Position numbers and translations under genes: made by a program | In this document: positions 8,867-17,111 of the stretch, in pieces | Layout of the letters: every line of letters begins with the position of its first letter | Position numbering within the stretch: position 1 is the stretch's first letter | The notes under the pieces: generated by a model | What the model saw: only the letters and a program-made list of their open reading frames with translations | The model's database searches: none | What the model was told of the DNA's origin: nothing | Assembly: GCA_903873705.1 (NCBI GenBank) | Contig: CAIQPK010000087.1 | Span: 1 to 49,593 of the forward strand | Length of the DNA: 49,593 nucleotides | Reading direction: 5' to 3' | Origin: an uncultured Acidobacteriota bacterium | Lineage (GTDB): Bacteria > Acidobacteriota > Terriglobia > Terriglobales > Acidobacteriaceae

Positions 8867-10408
8867 ATGGAATTCAAGTTGCCCGAAACAAGCTCCGCTG
8901 GAAAAATTCTGCATAACTCGATCTGGTATGGCCTTGAAACGGTCATCGAAGCGATCGTGTTTATCGGAACCAGCATTGCTGTCGCCCGATATCTCGGGCC
9001 CGACAAACTGGGCTACTTCAGCTACATCAACTTCTTCGTTACCATCGTCACCCGCACCAGTGGCACCGGACTCTCCACCGCCACGCGCAAGTACATGTCG
9101 GAGTTCATTGCGCTGGAGCAAATGGGCACCGCGCGCGCCGTCTACAATCTGGCCCATCGCTATCAACTCATCGGCTCTGTCGCTATCACCGTTCTCGGCC
9201 TGATCGGCATCGCGGTCTGGGGCGAGCCGCATTACAAGCTGATGGCATCCATCCTGATCCTGTCCATCATCCCCGGACTCATGTCATGGGTGCCGGCACA
9301 AGCCAACCAGGCGTTCGAAGACGTCTCCAACAACACCATCAGCGCTTTCGGCTACATCTTCGTCTATACAGCCATCATTATCCTCACCATCCACTTCCAT
9401 TGGGACCTCGTCGGCGTTGCCACGGCTTCCCTGGTTGGCCGCACCGCCGAAGTCTTCCTCCGCACCATCCCTCTGAACCGCATCCTGCGCAGGATGCCGC
9501 TCGCCACGCTCGACGGCGACATCATCTATCGCATTCGCCGGTACTGCATGCAGGCAATCGGCATTCAGCTCCTCATGTCGGTCGTCTGGGACCGTTCGGA
9601 GATGATCTTCCTTCGCCACTTCTCTACTCTCGAACAGACAGCTTTCTATTCCGTCAGCTTCACTTTTGCCAACAACATCCTCACCTTCGCCCGCGTCTTT
9701 GGCAGCGCCACCGGCATCACCCTCATGGTCGAAGCGGTCAGAGATCCGAACCGCGTCAACAACATCGTTCGTCACGCCAGCCGCTACCTGCTGCTCATCA
9801 CGCTCCCCATCAGCCTGGGCGCTGCCGCGCTGGCTCTCCCCGGAGTAGAGTTCGCCTACGGCTCTCGCTATCTTGGCGCCGTCCCCGCTCTTATCGTCTC
9901 CGCCATTCTGGTCATCCCGCGCGCATTCCAGATCGTCCCCGACACACTCATGCGTACCGCCGACCGTCAGAATCGTGTCCTGCTCTGGTACGGCATCACC
10001 GGCGTCCTCAACATCATTCTGGACTTCGCTCTCATCCCCCATTACGGCGCGGTCGGCGCGGCCTGGGGTAACGGTCTTGCCCAGACCTTCGGCGTCATTG
10101 CCATCTGGCTCGAAACCAAGCGCTTCTACACCTTCAGCTTCCCCATCATGGTCGCCTTCCGCATGTGCGTAGCCAACTCCATCATGGCAGCCGTCGCCTA
10201 CGTTATCAGCCACCGAATTCCCGGCCTCCCGGGCCTCTCCCTGGCCGTGTTGACGGCAGTCCCCATCTACATCCTGCTGATCAAGTACGTGGGCGGACTC
10301 GAAACCTCTGACCGTGGCCGTCTTGCTCCCATCGGCGATCACCTGCCCCGGCCGCTGCGCCGTGCCTTCCTCGCCACCATCCAGTTCGTCACTCCGGCAA
10401 CGCCGTAG
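8867..10408 (+). CDS. Polysaccharide flippase, Wzx/MATE-like (PST family)
   Basis: 513 residues with 12-14 hydrophobic segments. It begins GKILHNSIWYGLETVIEAIVFIGTSIAVARYLGPDKLGYFSYINF, the classic start of oligosaccharide flippases (first helix followed by A R.LGP...G). It has a polysaccharide synthesis C-terminal pattern with NIILDFALIPHYGAVGAAWGNG near residue 385. Wzx proteins move undecaprenyl-linked repeat units across the inner membrane for polymerisation by a Wzy-type protein; the ligase/polymerase at 13118 is the natural partner. There is no clear Shine-Dalgarno. The gene ends 78 bp before a convergent gene, with a hairpin between. Confidence 0.9.
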   Translation: MEFKLPETSSAGKILHNSIWYGLETVIEAIVFIGTSIAVARYLGPDKLGYFSYINFFVTIVTRTSGTGLSTATRKYMSEFIALEQMGTARAVYNLAHRYQLIGSVAITVLGLIGIAVWGEPHYKLMASILILSIIPGLMSWVPAQANQAFEDVSNNTISAFGYIFVYTAIIILTIHFHWDLVGVATASLVGRTAEVFLRTIPLNRILRRMPLATLDGDIIYRIRRYCMQAIGIQLLMSVVWDRSEMIFLRHFSTLEQTAFYSVSFTFANNILTFARVFGSATGITLMVEAVRDPNRVNNIVRHASRYLLLITLPISLGAAALALPGVEFAYGSRYLGAVPALIVSAILVIPRAFQIVPDTLMRTADRQNRVLLWYGITGVLNIILDFALIPHYGAVGAAWGNGLAQTFGVIAIWLETKRFYTFSFPIMVAFRMCVANSIMAAVAYVISHRIPGLPGLSLAVLTAVPIYILLIKYVGGLETSDRGRLAPIGDHLPRPLRRAFLATIQFVTPATP

Positions 10409-10427
10409 GCAACCGCCACCAAGAGAA

Positions 10428-10457
10428 ATGGGCACCGCGCCTGTATGCGATGCCCAT
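10428..10457. terminator. Hairpin between convergent genes
   Basis: Arms ATGGGCACCGC (10428-10438) and GCGATGCCCAT (10447-10457) pair with one mismatch around an 8-base loop. It lies between the flippase stop and the stop of the convergent secreted-protein gene. No strong T-run follows on either side, so termination is plausible but not certain. Confidence 0.45.
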
Positions 10458-10486
10458 CTCTATTGCGGTCTTCCCCTGGATCTCGC

Positions 10487-11518
10487 CTACTTCGCCGCCA
10501 GCGGATCAACCCGCGCCGAATCACCCAGCATCTGCCACTCGCTCACATCCACCACTTCGAAGTCAGCGGCCGTCGCGCCACCCAGCTTGTGCAGGTCCTC
10601 GTCATCCCAGCGCTTATCAGGCACGCCGCTGACGAACATGGCGCCGCCGTTATCAGCCAGCATCATGCCGTACTTCTTCAGCGCCTTCAGGATCACCTGG
10701 TTCGTCCGCGAATACTTTGAAATATCGAAATCAGCCCGCAGCCGGAACCGCGTTCCCATCGGCGGAAGCTTCGGGCTCGGGTCGCGCGATGCCTTGTGCC
10801 TTGCCGGCCAGATGTAGGACGCGCGCGTATGCGGAACCGTGAACCGCAGCGCATGATTGATCTCGCCAGCCTGAACCTCTTCATAACGCACCAGGCCTGG
10901 GAAGATCGGCAGCCCTGCGGCGTCGGCCGACGTCTTGTCCGCGCCTCGCAGCGCGTTGCTGGTCAGGTCCATCTTGATACCCGAACCCGCCTTCCAGTTT
11001 CCCGGGCTGATCTCGGTGGCGTCAAACAGCTCTTCGAGCAGGCAGCGCCGCGGATCGATAAAAATGATGTGGCGATCACCCGTCGATTGCGGTCCGCCTT
11101 CGATCGGGGCATTCTCCGGAATCGGATAATTGGCCAGGTCGCTGTCGTCGCGATATTCAAACGTCACACGCGACGGCTTGGTCCCGGCGGGCACCTCGGT
11201 AAACGGCATACCGTACGCCAGGCTCGATCCGAAGTCGGGATGAACCTTGGCGACCGCACCGATCGATTCAACATAATCCTTGGTCTTCCCATCCGCAGGC
11301 AGGTTGTCGACGGGAGTATTCCACACATTGTCCTTCGGGAACACCGGGCAGTTCCCCACGCGAGGGCCGTCCGTGTTGCTCTTGCTGTCCGCTTGCACCA
11401 CCGTGTTGTGGACGCCCAGCTCAAAGGGAGGAATGCTCCGGGTGATCCGCGGTCCCATCAGCAGAAACAACAGCAGCAGCGGAACACCTACCCACGTCAA
11501 TAACGCCTTTACATTCAC
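10487..11518 (-). CDS. Conserved secreted or membrane-anchored protein of unknown function
   Basis: 343 residues. One N-terminal hydrophobic helix (residues 6-22, LLTWVGVPLLLLFLLMG) acts as a signal or anchor; the rest is exported. Recognisable conserved blocks include CPVFPKDNVWNTPVDNLP near 58, HPDFGSSLAYGMPF, a block NAPIEGG..STGDRHIIFID, NALRGADKTSADAAGLPIFP and ADNGGAMFVSGVPDKRW near the C-terminus. I recall this pattern from hypothetical proteins of soil bacteria, especially Actinobacteria, without a characterised member. His, Asp and aromatic residues are abundant, as in carbohydrate-active folds, but no catalytic motif can be named. Position inside the EPS locus suggests a periplasmic or surface role with the polymer. 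Confidence 0.7.
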   Translation of the reverse strand: MNVKALLTWVGVPLLLLFLLMGPRITRSIPPFELGVHNTVVQADSKSNTDGPRVGNCPVFPKDNVWNTPVDNLPADGKTKDYVESIGAVAKVHPDFGSSLAYGMPFTEVPAGTKPSRVTFEYRDDSDLANYPIPENAPIEGGPQSTGDRHIIFIDPRRCLLEELFDATEISPGNWKAGSGIKMDLTSNALRGADKTSADAAGLPIFPGLVRYEEVQAGEINHALRFTVPHTRASYIWPARHKASRDPSPKLPPMGTRFRLRADFDISKYSRTNQVILKALKKYGMMLADNGGAMFVSGVPDKRWDDEDLHKLGGATAADFEVVDVSEWQMLGDSARVDPLAAK

Positions 11519-11592
11519 TCAGCATCTCCTCGGTAGCGTCAGGCGAATAAACGCCCGCCGATACCGACATAGGATACCGCATCGATCCGCGT

Positions 11593-13008
11593 CTACGGGG
11601 CTATCTTCACCGCTCCGAGCGACGCCGTTCCCGCAGCCCGCCAGACCCATTCCGCCTGCACCAACAGCAGCAGACCCACGCACCACCAGCCGCGCCACTT
11701 GTCCGCAGCAGCGCCATCCGACATCCGCCAGGCACTCACCCCCACCACCGCCAGCGGCAACAGCAAGGGAAAGTGATACGTCGGATGCGACATGCTGATC
11801 CAATACGGAACGGCATAGATCACCATCGTCACCAGCAATGCCACGTTGACCTTGTCACGCCAAAATCCCGCCGGCGCCCGAGCCATCCAGAAGGCGGCTG
11901 TCCCCGCAATCAGAAGATAGATCAGCGCCTCGCCAGCCAGCGCCGGCAGAAATACGGGCAGCCCCAACACCTTCACACCCTTCAATGCCGCCGACGTAAA
12001 CACATCAAATCCCAGGAACGCCCGCACCCGGTTAGCCGTGCGGTACACAAACATCCCCGGGTTGGCGCGAACATAAGCGATCGTCACCCGCTCGTACTCC
12101 GCCGACCTGTCCAGCTCCGGAAGCTTCTCCACCCTCTCCAGGGTCTGCGCAAACTCCGGAAACGCGTCAATCTCGTCCGAGCCCACTTTGGCATGAGAGC
12201 CGAAGTACCAGGTCTGATAAGCCGGCGTCTCGGAATTGTTTCCGTAGAACATGTTCACGGCATTCGCCGTATTGACCATCAAACGTCCCGAGAGCGCCCG
12301 GGCGTAGAGCATCCATCCGCCCAGCAACGCCAGCCCCAACAGCACTCCAGCCAGCGCCGGAACCACCCGCTTGGTAACCCACCCACACGCCAGCGGCAGC
12401 AACACCAGCAAAGGCAGGGCACTTGGCCGGATCAGTGACATCGCGCCCAGCGCTACCCCAAGGAGCAAAAACTCCGCGGTCGATGCCCGCTGCAGCACTA
12501 TCGCTACGCAACTCAGCCCGACCAGCAGCAGCGCGGCCACCGGCATCTGAGTCATCGGCTCAATGGCCATCTGAATCGCGTCCGGCAGCAGGCTGAACAC
12601 CAGCAGCACCACCCACGCCACACCGGCCATTCCCATGGCCTTCATCAATCGGTACAAACCCCAGCAGGCCACTAACCAGAAAATCAAGCTCGTCGCTCGC
12701 AACACGAGCGGACTCGCCCCTACTGCCACCAGCGGAGCAAGGTAGAGCGCTACCCCCGGTGGCCAATAGGGCACAAAGCGTTCGCCACTCACCAGCTTGC
12801 TCGCCATCGCTACATAATTCTGCGCATCGGAGGCCATTGCGGCGTGACGCGCCGCAATCAGCGCCGCCAACCGCACCGCCACGCTGACCGCAACAACGAG
12901 TCTGAACCACCGCGTCGAACGCGGGTTTTCCGCCCACGCTTGCTGTAGAGCGCCGTTGAATCGTGAGTTAAAGATAGGAATGCCCCTTTTGACGCGCTTT
13001 TCGGCCAA
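11593..13008 (-). CDS. GT39/ArnT-like polytopic glycosyltransferase
   Basis: About 471 residues from TTG 13008, with GGAG ten bases upstream; GTG 13017 or ATG 13092 would lengthen it, and the frame is open to 13242. The first membrane helix (WFRLVVAVSVAVRLAALIAA) is followed by SDAQNYVAMASKLVSGERFVPYWPPGVALYLAPL. That is the periplasmic loop pattern of dolichyl-phosphate-mannose-type transferases, with an acidic residue (D) at the usual catalytic place and a PPG in the loop. About ten further helices follow. Such enzymes use polyprenyl-phosphate sugars to glycosylate lipids or proteins outside the inner membrane. It diverges from the ligase/polymerase gene; the two frames overlap if the longest starts are used, so the shorter starts are preferred. 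Confidence 0.75.
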   Translation of the reverse strand: MAEKRVKRGIPIFNSRFNGALQQAWAENPRSTRWFRLVVAVSVAVRLAALIAARHAAMASDAQNYVAMASKLVSGERFVPYWPPGVALYLAPLVAVGASPLVLRATSLIFWLVACWGLYRLMKAMGMAGVAWVVLLVFSLLPDAIQMAIEPMTQMPVAALLLVGLSCVAIVLQRASTAEFLLLGVALGAMSLIRPSALPLLVLLPLACGWVTKRVVPALAGVLLGLALLGGWMLYARALSGRLMVNTANAVNMFYGNNSETPAYQTWYFGSHAKVGSDEIDAFPEFAQTLERVEKLPELDRSAEYERVTIAYVRANPGMFVYRTANRVRAFLGFDVFTSAALKGVKVLGLPVFLPALAGEALIYLLIAGTAAFWMARAPAGFWRDKVNVALLVTMVIYAVPYWISMSHPTYHFPLLLPLAVVGVSAWRMSDGAAADKWRGWWCVGLLLLVQAEWVWRAAGTASLGAVKIAP

Positions 13009-13117
13009 GTCTAGCACGCTCCGCCGCTTCCACTCCCCCAAATGGGGTGTCGACAATAGTTCCCCTGGGCGGCCTTTCGGCTGGCCCAGCATCCTGCCAC
13101 CGGATAAACTGGTACCA

Positions 13118-14617
13118 ATGGCATTTGTCCTCACCTTGATGTACGTCGGCATCACGCTGGTGTCTCCGGGCGCGTTCCCGGATTTCATCGCGACCCTGCG
13201 CCCCAATCTGATCATCGGCTTGTTCGCCAGCGTCGCCGGCATTTTCTATCTCGGCAGAGCCAAACTGGGAGAGCTTCCCGAAACTTATCTCGGCCTGGGC
13301 CTCTTGTTCTCTTCCGTTCTCTCCATGGCCGCCACCGGCTGGTTCGGTGGAGCGCTCACGACCCTGCTCGGCTTCGGCCCCATCATCATCATCTTCTTCT
13401 TCATCGCGGTCAGCTGCACCAATTTGTTGCGTGTCAAGCTCCTGGTAGTAGTGATGGCGCTGGTCGGATTCTTTATCCTTGCGCAGTGCTACTTCGCCGA
13501 CTCTACGGGCAATTTCATGAGCCCCTACCTGCTCACCGAAAACGTCGGAGAGCCCGGCAATCTATCCGTTCTCACCCGCTATCGCGGGATCGGCGTCCTG
13601 TCCGATCCCAACGACCTTGCTCAGCTCCTCGTCACCACTATTCCACTGCTCTTTCTCTGGTGGCGAAAGGGGCATTTCGCCAGCAACCTCCTGTTTACAA
13701 TCATTCCCGCAGGGGTCCTCGCCACCGGGATCTACCTTACCCACTCGCGTGGCGGTGCTATTGCTCTCGTAGCAATTATCCTTTTCGGCTTCAAAGATAA
13801 ACTCGGTTTTTTCGGCTCGGGAGTTGTCGCCGCAAGCGCCCTGGGTGCCCTCCTGGCCCTCAACGTCGGCGGTGGTCGTGGGCTCGATCAGGATGATGGC
13901 GGCCGCGTAGGCCTCTGGTCCACAGGCCTCACGACCTTGAAGTCACACCCCATCCTTGGGGTAGGTCCGGGCAACTTTATCAACTTCAGCGGTACCTCTC
14001 AAACCGCCCACAACTCCTTCATCCTCGGATTGGTTGAACTGGGGGCGATTGGCTACTTCTTCTGGCTGGGCATGATCGTCGCGGCATGGTTCGGCCTCAC
14101 GGCCATGATCCCCAGGCGAAAACCCAAGACCGATGACACCCTGAACACCCTTCCGCATCGAGCGTATATGCGCGGCTCCCGGCCAGCGCTTGCCGGCGCG
14201 CCTCAACTTACGCAGCCCGCGGTTGGCATGCGCATGTTATCCGCATCGTCAACACCCGCTCTCTCGGTCGCCGAAGCAGCGCCGATCGGACTCGGCAATC
14301 CGGCTCCTGCCCATCAATACGCGTGGCAGCAGGCTCTCGATGAAAACATCCCCGTTCCACCCGAAGAGCTCGGTGCCGCCGCACGCATCGTCCGCATCTC
14401 CTTTGTCGGACTACTAGTGTCCGGCTTCTTCCTCTCACGTACTTACGCCGCCAGCCTATACATCATGCTCGGTACCGCTCTCGCGCTCAAGAAGATGATC
14501 GTTCCGCGGCCCGCTCCAGACGTCAGCAAGCTCATGAAAAAGATCTTCATCGCCTGCTTCGCTACCCTCTTGTTCCTCTATCTCTTCGTCCGCTTCAACG
14601 GCTCTGCAGGCCGCTAA
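13118..14617 (+). CDS. O-antigen ligase/Wzy-like polymerase
   Basis: 499 residues from ATG 13118, just before the first membrane helix; the frame is open to TTG 12956, and ATG 12980 (AGGA immediately before it) is an alternative. About eleven helices. The Wzy_C signature is clear: THSRGGAIALVAIILFGF near residue 205, LGVGPGNF and TAHNSFILGLVELGAIGYFFWLG near 295. Members either polymerise flipped repeat units or ligate glycans to acceptors in the periplasm. It is unusual in having a roughly 90-residue polar loop (Pro/Ala/Ser-rich, residues about 330-420) between the last helices, which should face the cytoplasm or periplasm without a known domain. Confidence 0.85.
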   Translation: MAFVLTLMYVGITLVSPGAFPDFIATLRPNLIIGLFASVAGIFYLGRAKLGELPETYLGLGLLFSSVLSMAATGWFGGALTTLLGFGPIIIIFFFIAVSCTNLLRVKLLVVVMALVGFFILAQCYFADSTGNFMSPYLLTENVGEPGNLSVLTRYRGIGVLSDPNDLAQLLVTTIPLLFLWWRKGHFASNLLFTIIPAGVLATGIYLTHSRGGAIALVAIILFGFKDKLGFFGSGVVAASALGALLALNVGGGRGLDQDDGGRVGLWSTGLTTLKSHPILGVGPGNFINFSGTSQTAHNSFILGLVELGAIGYFFWLGMIVAAWFGLTAMIPRRKPKTDDTLNTLPHRAYMRGSRPALAGAPQLTQPAVGMRMLSASSTPALSVAEAAPIGLGNPAPAHQYAWQQALDENIPVPPEELGAAARIVRISFVGLLVSGFFLSRTYAASLYIMLGTALALKKMIVPRPAPDVSKLMKKIFIACFATLLFLYLFVRFNGSAGR

Positions 14618-14712
14618 AGAGGGCAACACCCGAAACTACCTTGGCGCGCGGTTCTGCAAACCGCCCGCCCCAAGCCAACAGATACGCTCCATAAAGACAG
14701 GGTCAAACAATT

Positions 14713-15816
14713 GTGGTGGGAATGAAGGTATTAAGAGTCGGTATCGTCGGCTGTGGCAAGATCGCCGACGGCCACGCTGAAGTCCTCAAGTTCATGGAAG
14801 GCGCTCAACTGGTCGCCGTCTGCGATCGCGAACTCCTGCTAGCCGAGCAGCTCGCTGTCCGCTTCGGCATCCCAGGCTTCTACGGTTCGCTCGACGAGAT
14901 GCTCGCCAAAGAACATCTCGACGTCGTGCACATCACCACGCCCCCCGGCGTCCATCTCGCGCTCACCAGGCAGTGCGTCGCCGCGGGAGCCAACGTCTAC
15001 CTCGAAAAGCCGCTCGCCCTCACCGCGAAGGACGGCCGCGCCCTCATCGAAGCCGTCACCGGCGCCGGCCTCCAGATGTCGATCAACTACTGGCCCAACT
15101 TCGACCCCGCGGCCATGGAGTTCAAGCGCATCCTCGCCTCCGGCGCCATTGGCGACCCCGTCCACGTCGAAGCCTTCATCGGCTACGACCTCGCCGGTGC
15201 CTACGGCCAGGCCCTCATGGGCGACGCCGGACACTGGGTCCACGGTATGCCCGGCAAGCTCTTCCAGAACATGATGGACCACATCTTCAACCGCGTCGTG
15301 CCGCTGCTGCCCGACGTCTCGCCCGAAGTCCACGCCTTTGCCTTCAAGCGCCGCCCTGAAGTCCGCAACGACTCCACCGATACCATGCTCGACGAGCTGC
15401 GCGTCTACCTCCGCGCCGGCGGCGTCTCCGCCTTCGGCTCGCTTTGCAGCCACGCCCGCCCGGTCGCCAACACCCTCAAGGTCTACGGCACACTCAACAC
15501 CGTCGAGCTCGACTTCTCCAACCGCACCGTCATCTTCCCTGCCTCGCAGCGTTATCCGAGCTCCCTCGGCCGCCTCGGCCCCGCCTTCCAGATGGCCTCA
15601 CGCTACTTCTCCCAGGGCTGGAAGAACCTCGGTCTCTTCCGCCGCCACGAGTTCCAGTTCTTCGCCGGTATGACCACACTCCTCGACCTCTTCTACGCCA
15701 GCATCCGCTCCGGCGGCCAACCGCCCATTCCCTATTCAGAGATCCTCCGGACCATGGACGTTATGGACCGCATCATCGAACAGGTCTACCCCGCCGCCAC
15801 CGAGGTGTCACGATGA
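14713..15816 (+). CDS. Gfo/Idh/MocA family NAD(P)-dependent oxidoreductase
   Basis: 367 residues from GTG 14713 (AGGG nine bases upstream); ATG 14722 is equally possible. The Rossmann motif VGIVGCGKIADGH lies at 9-21 and the family's EKPLA motif at 98-102 holds the catalytic-site lysine. The C-terminal alpha/beta domain follows, with GHWVHGMPGKLFQNMMDH near 175-193, in which His residues normally bind the sugar. The substrate is probably a UDP-sugar or sugar intermediate for the EPS. It overlaps the next gene by four bases (ATGA), which makes a two-gene unit of dehydrogenase plus epimerase. Confidence 0.87.
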   Translation: MVGMKVLRVGIVGCGKIADGHAEVLKFMEGAQLVAVCDRELLLAEQLAVRFGIPGFYGSLDEMLAKEHLDVVHITTPPGVHLALTRQCVAAGANVYLEKPLALTAKDGRALIEAVTGAGLQMSINYWPNFDPAAMEFKRILASGAIGDPVHVEAFIGYDLAGAYGQALMGDAGHWVHGMPGKLFQNMMDHIFNRVVPLLPDVSPEVHAFAFKRRPEVRNDSTDTMLDELRVYLRAGGVSAFGSLCSHARPVANTLKVYGTLNTVELDFSNRTVIFPASQRYPSSLGRLGPAFQMASRYFSQGWKNLGLFRRHEFQFFAGMTTLLDLFYASIRSGGQPPIPYSEILRTMDVMDRIIEQVYPAATEVSR

Positions 15817-16841
15817 AGATACTTGTCACCGGCGCCGGCGGCTTCCTCGGCAAGCGCATCGTAGAACGTCTCCTCGAACACGGCCAGACCGACATTCGCT
15901 GCATGTTGCGCGACACCAGCAAAGGCGCCGCCCTCCAAACGATTGCCGCTCGCTACCCTGCAGCCCAGGTTGAACTCTTCGCCGCCAACCTCAAGAACCC
16001 CGCCCAGATCACTGCCTCGCTCGCGGGTGTCCAGACGGTCATCCACGCCGCTGCTGCCCTCAAAGGCAGCCCCGCCGAGATGTTCCTCGACTCCGTCGTA
16101 GCCAGCCGCAACTTCCTCGACGCCGTCGCCGCACTTCCCACAGCCCAACGCCCGCGCATCGTCCTGGTCAGCTCCTTTGGCGTCTACAGCGTCGCTCCCC
16201 TCGGCCGAAACGCCATGGTGGACGAGAGCACACCTCTCGAAACCCGTCCCGCCGAACGCGACGTTTACAGCTACACCAAGCTCCGCCAGGAGCAGATGTT
16301 CTGGGAGTACCAGCAGCGCCTCAACCTCGACCTTGTCGTCCTCCGCCCCGGCGTCATCTACGGCCCCGGCAGCGGACACTTCTCCAACCGCGTCGGCCTG
16401 AGTCTCTTCGGACGCTTTGTCCACCTCGGAGGCAAGAACCTCATTCCCCTCACCTACGTCGACAACTGCGCCGAAGCCATCGTCGTCGCCGCGCTCTCGC
16501 CGCAATCCAGTGGACAGGTCTACAACGTCGTCGACGACGACATCATCACCTCCGGCCAGTACCTCTCTCAATACCAGAGGGACGTCAAGCCGATGAAGAC
16601 CGTCCCGGTCCCCTACTTCCTTTTAATGTGGGGTTCGGGAATCGTCGAACGCTACAATCTGCGCTCCAAGGGCCAACTCCCCGCGATCTTCACGCCTTAC
16701 AAAGCCGCCACCATGTGGGGGGGCAATCGCTTTTCCAACGCCAGGTTGAAAGCTCTCGGATGGCGTCCCGTTATCACGACTCGCGAAGGCCTTCAACGTT
16801 CCTTTGAGTACTTCCGCAACGAGCCAGCGAAGGCGTCGTAA
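15813..16841 (+). CDS. NAD-dependent epimerase/dehydratase (extended SDR)
   Basis: 342 residues from ATG 15813, within ATGA of the previous stop. GAGGFLG at 7-13 is the extended-SDR NAD-binding motif, VLVSSFGVYSV near 117-127 carries the Ser of the catalytic triad, and Y152-x3-K156 (YSYTK) completes it. VVLRPGVIYGPG near 178 and ITYVDN-type LTYVDNCAEAIVVAA near 214 are normal for NAD-epimerases or 3-beta-HSD-like members. It probably makes a nucleotide sugar together with the coupled oxidoreductase. The stop lies 105 bp before the exosortase frame. Confidence 0.88.
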   Translation: MKILVTGAGGFLGKRIVERLLEHGQTDIRCMLRDTSKGAALQTIAARYPAAQVELFAANLKNPAQITASLAGVQTVIHAAAALKGSPAEMFLDSVVASRNFLDAVAALPTAQRPRIVLVSSFGVYSVAPLGRNAMVDESTPLETRPAERDVYSYTKLRQEQMFWEYQQRLNLDLVVLRPGVIYGPGSGHFSNRVGLSLFGRFVHLGGKNLIPLTYVDNCAEAIVVAALSPQSSGQVYNVVDDDIITSGQYLSQYQRDVKPMKTVPVPYFLLMWGSGIVERYNLRSKGQLPAIFTPYKAATMWGGNRFSNARLKALGWRPVITTREGLQRSFEYFRNEPAKAS

Positions 16842-16946
16842 CGTGTTGTACCAATTCAGGTCACGCGAGCTTTTTGTTCTGGACTTAGCCTCGGAAGCTG
16901 TTATTCTGCCTTCACCTGCTACTATTTACCCTTCGAGGCTTTCACT

Positions 16947-17111
16947 TTGAAAACGCTGAAGACCGCTCTTCCCGTCGTCCTCCTTACCCTGTGCGTTTCC
17001 ACTAAGGCGTTCGCGCTTGGAGTTCCAGAAGTCAGTCCCACAGACGGCCTTTCGGCCCTCGCTCTGGTAGCCGGTTCAGTCATGATCTTCCGTAGCCGTT
17101 TGAAGCGCAAG
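16947..17111 (+). other. VPEID-CTERM sorting-signal protein region lacking its own stop codon
   Basis: Encodes a 55-residue unit: basic start, hydrophobic signal peptide ending in AFA, the motif VPEVSPTDG at 26-34, a 15-residue hydrophobic helix (LSALALVAGSVMIF) and the basic tail RSRLKRK. This tripartite layout is that of VPEID-CTERM targets. Frames +1 and +2 would stop almost at once after the basic tail (TGA and TAG), so a one-base change could restore a free-standing small gene. The residues between it and Met74 (with two adjacent Cys) look like translated spacer. Confidence 0.7.

Noticed and set aside
9284-10435. A 383-codon minus-strand open frame inside the flippase gene
   Set aside because: Asp/Gly/Glu-rich shadow of hydrophobic codons read backwards.
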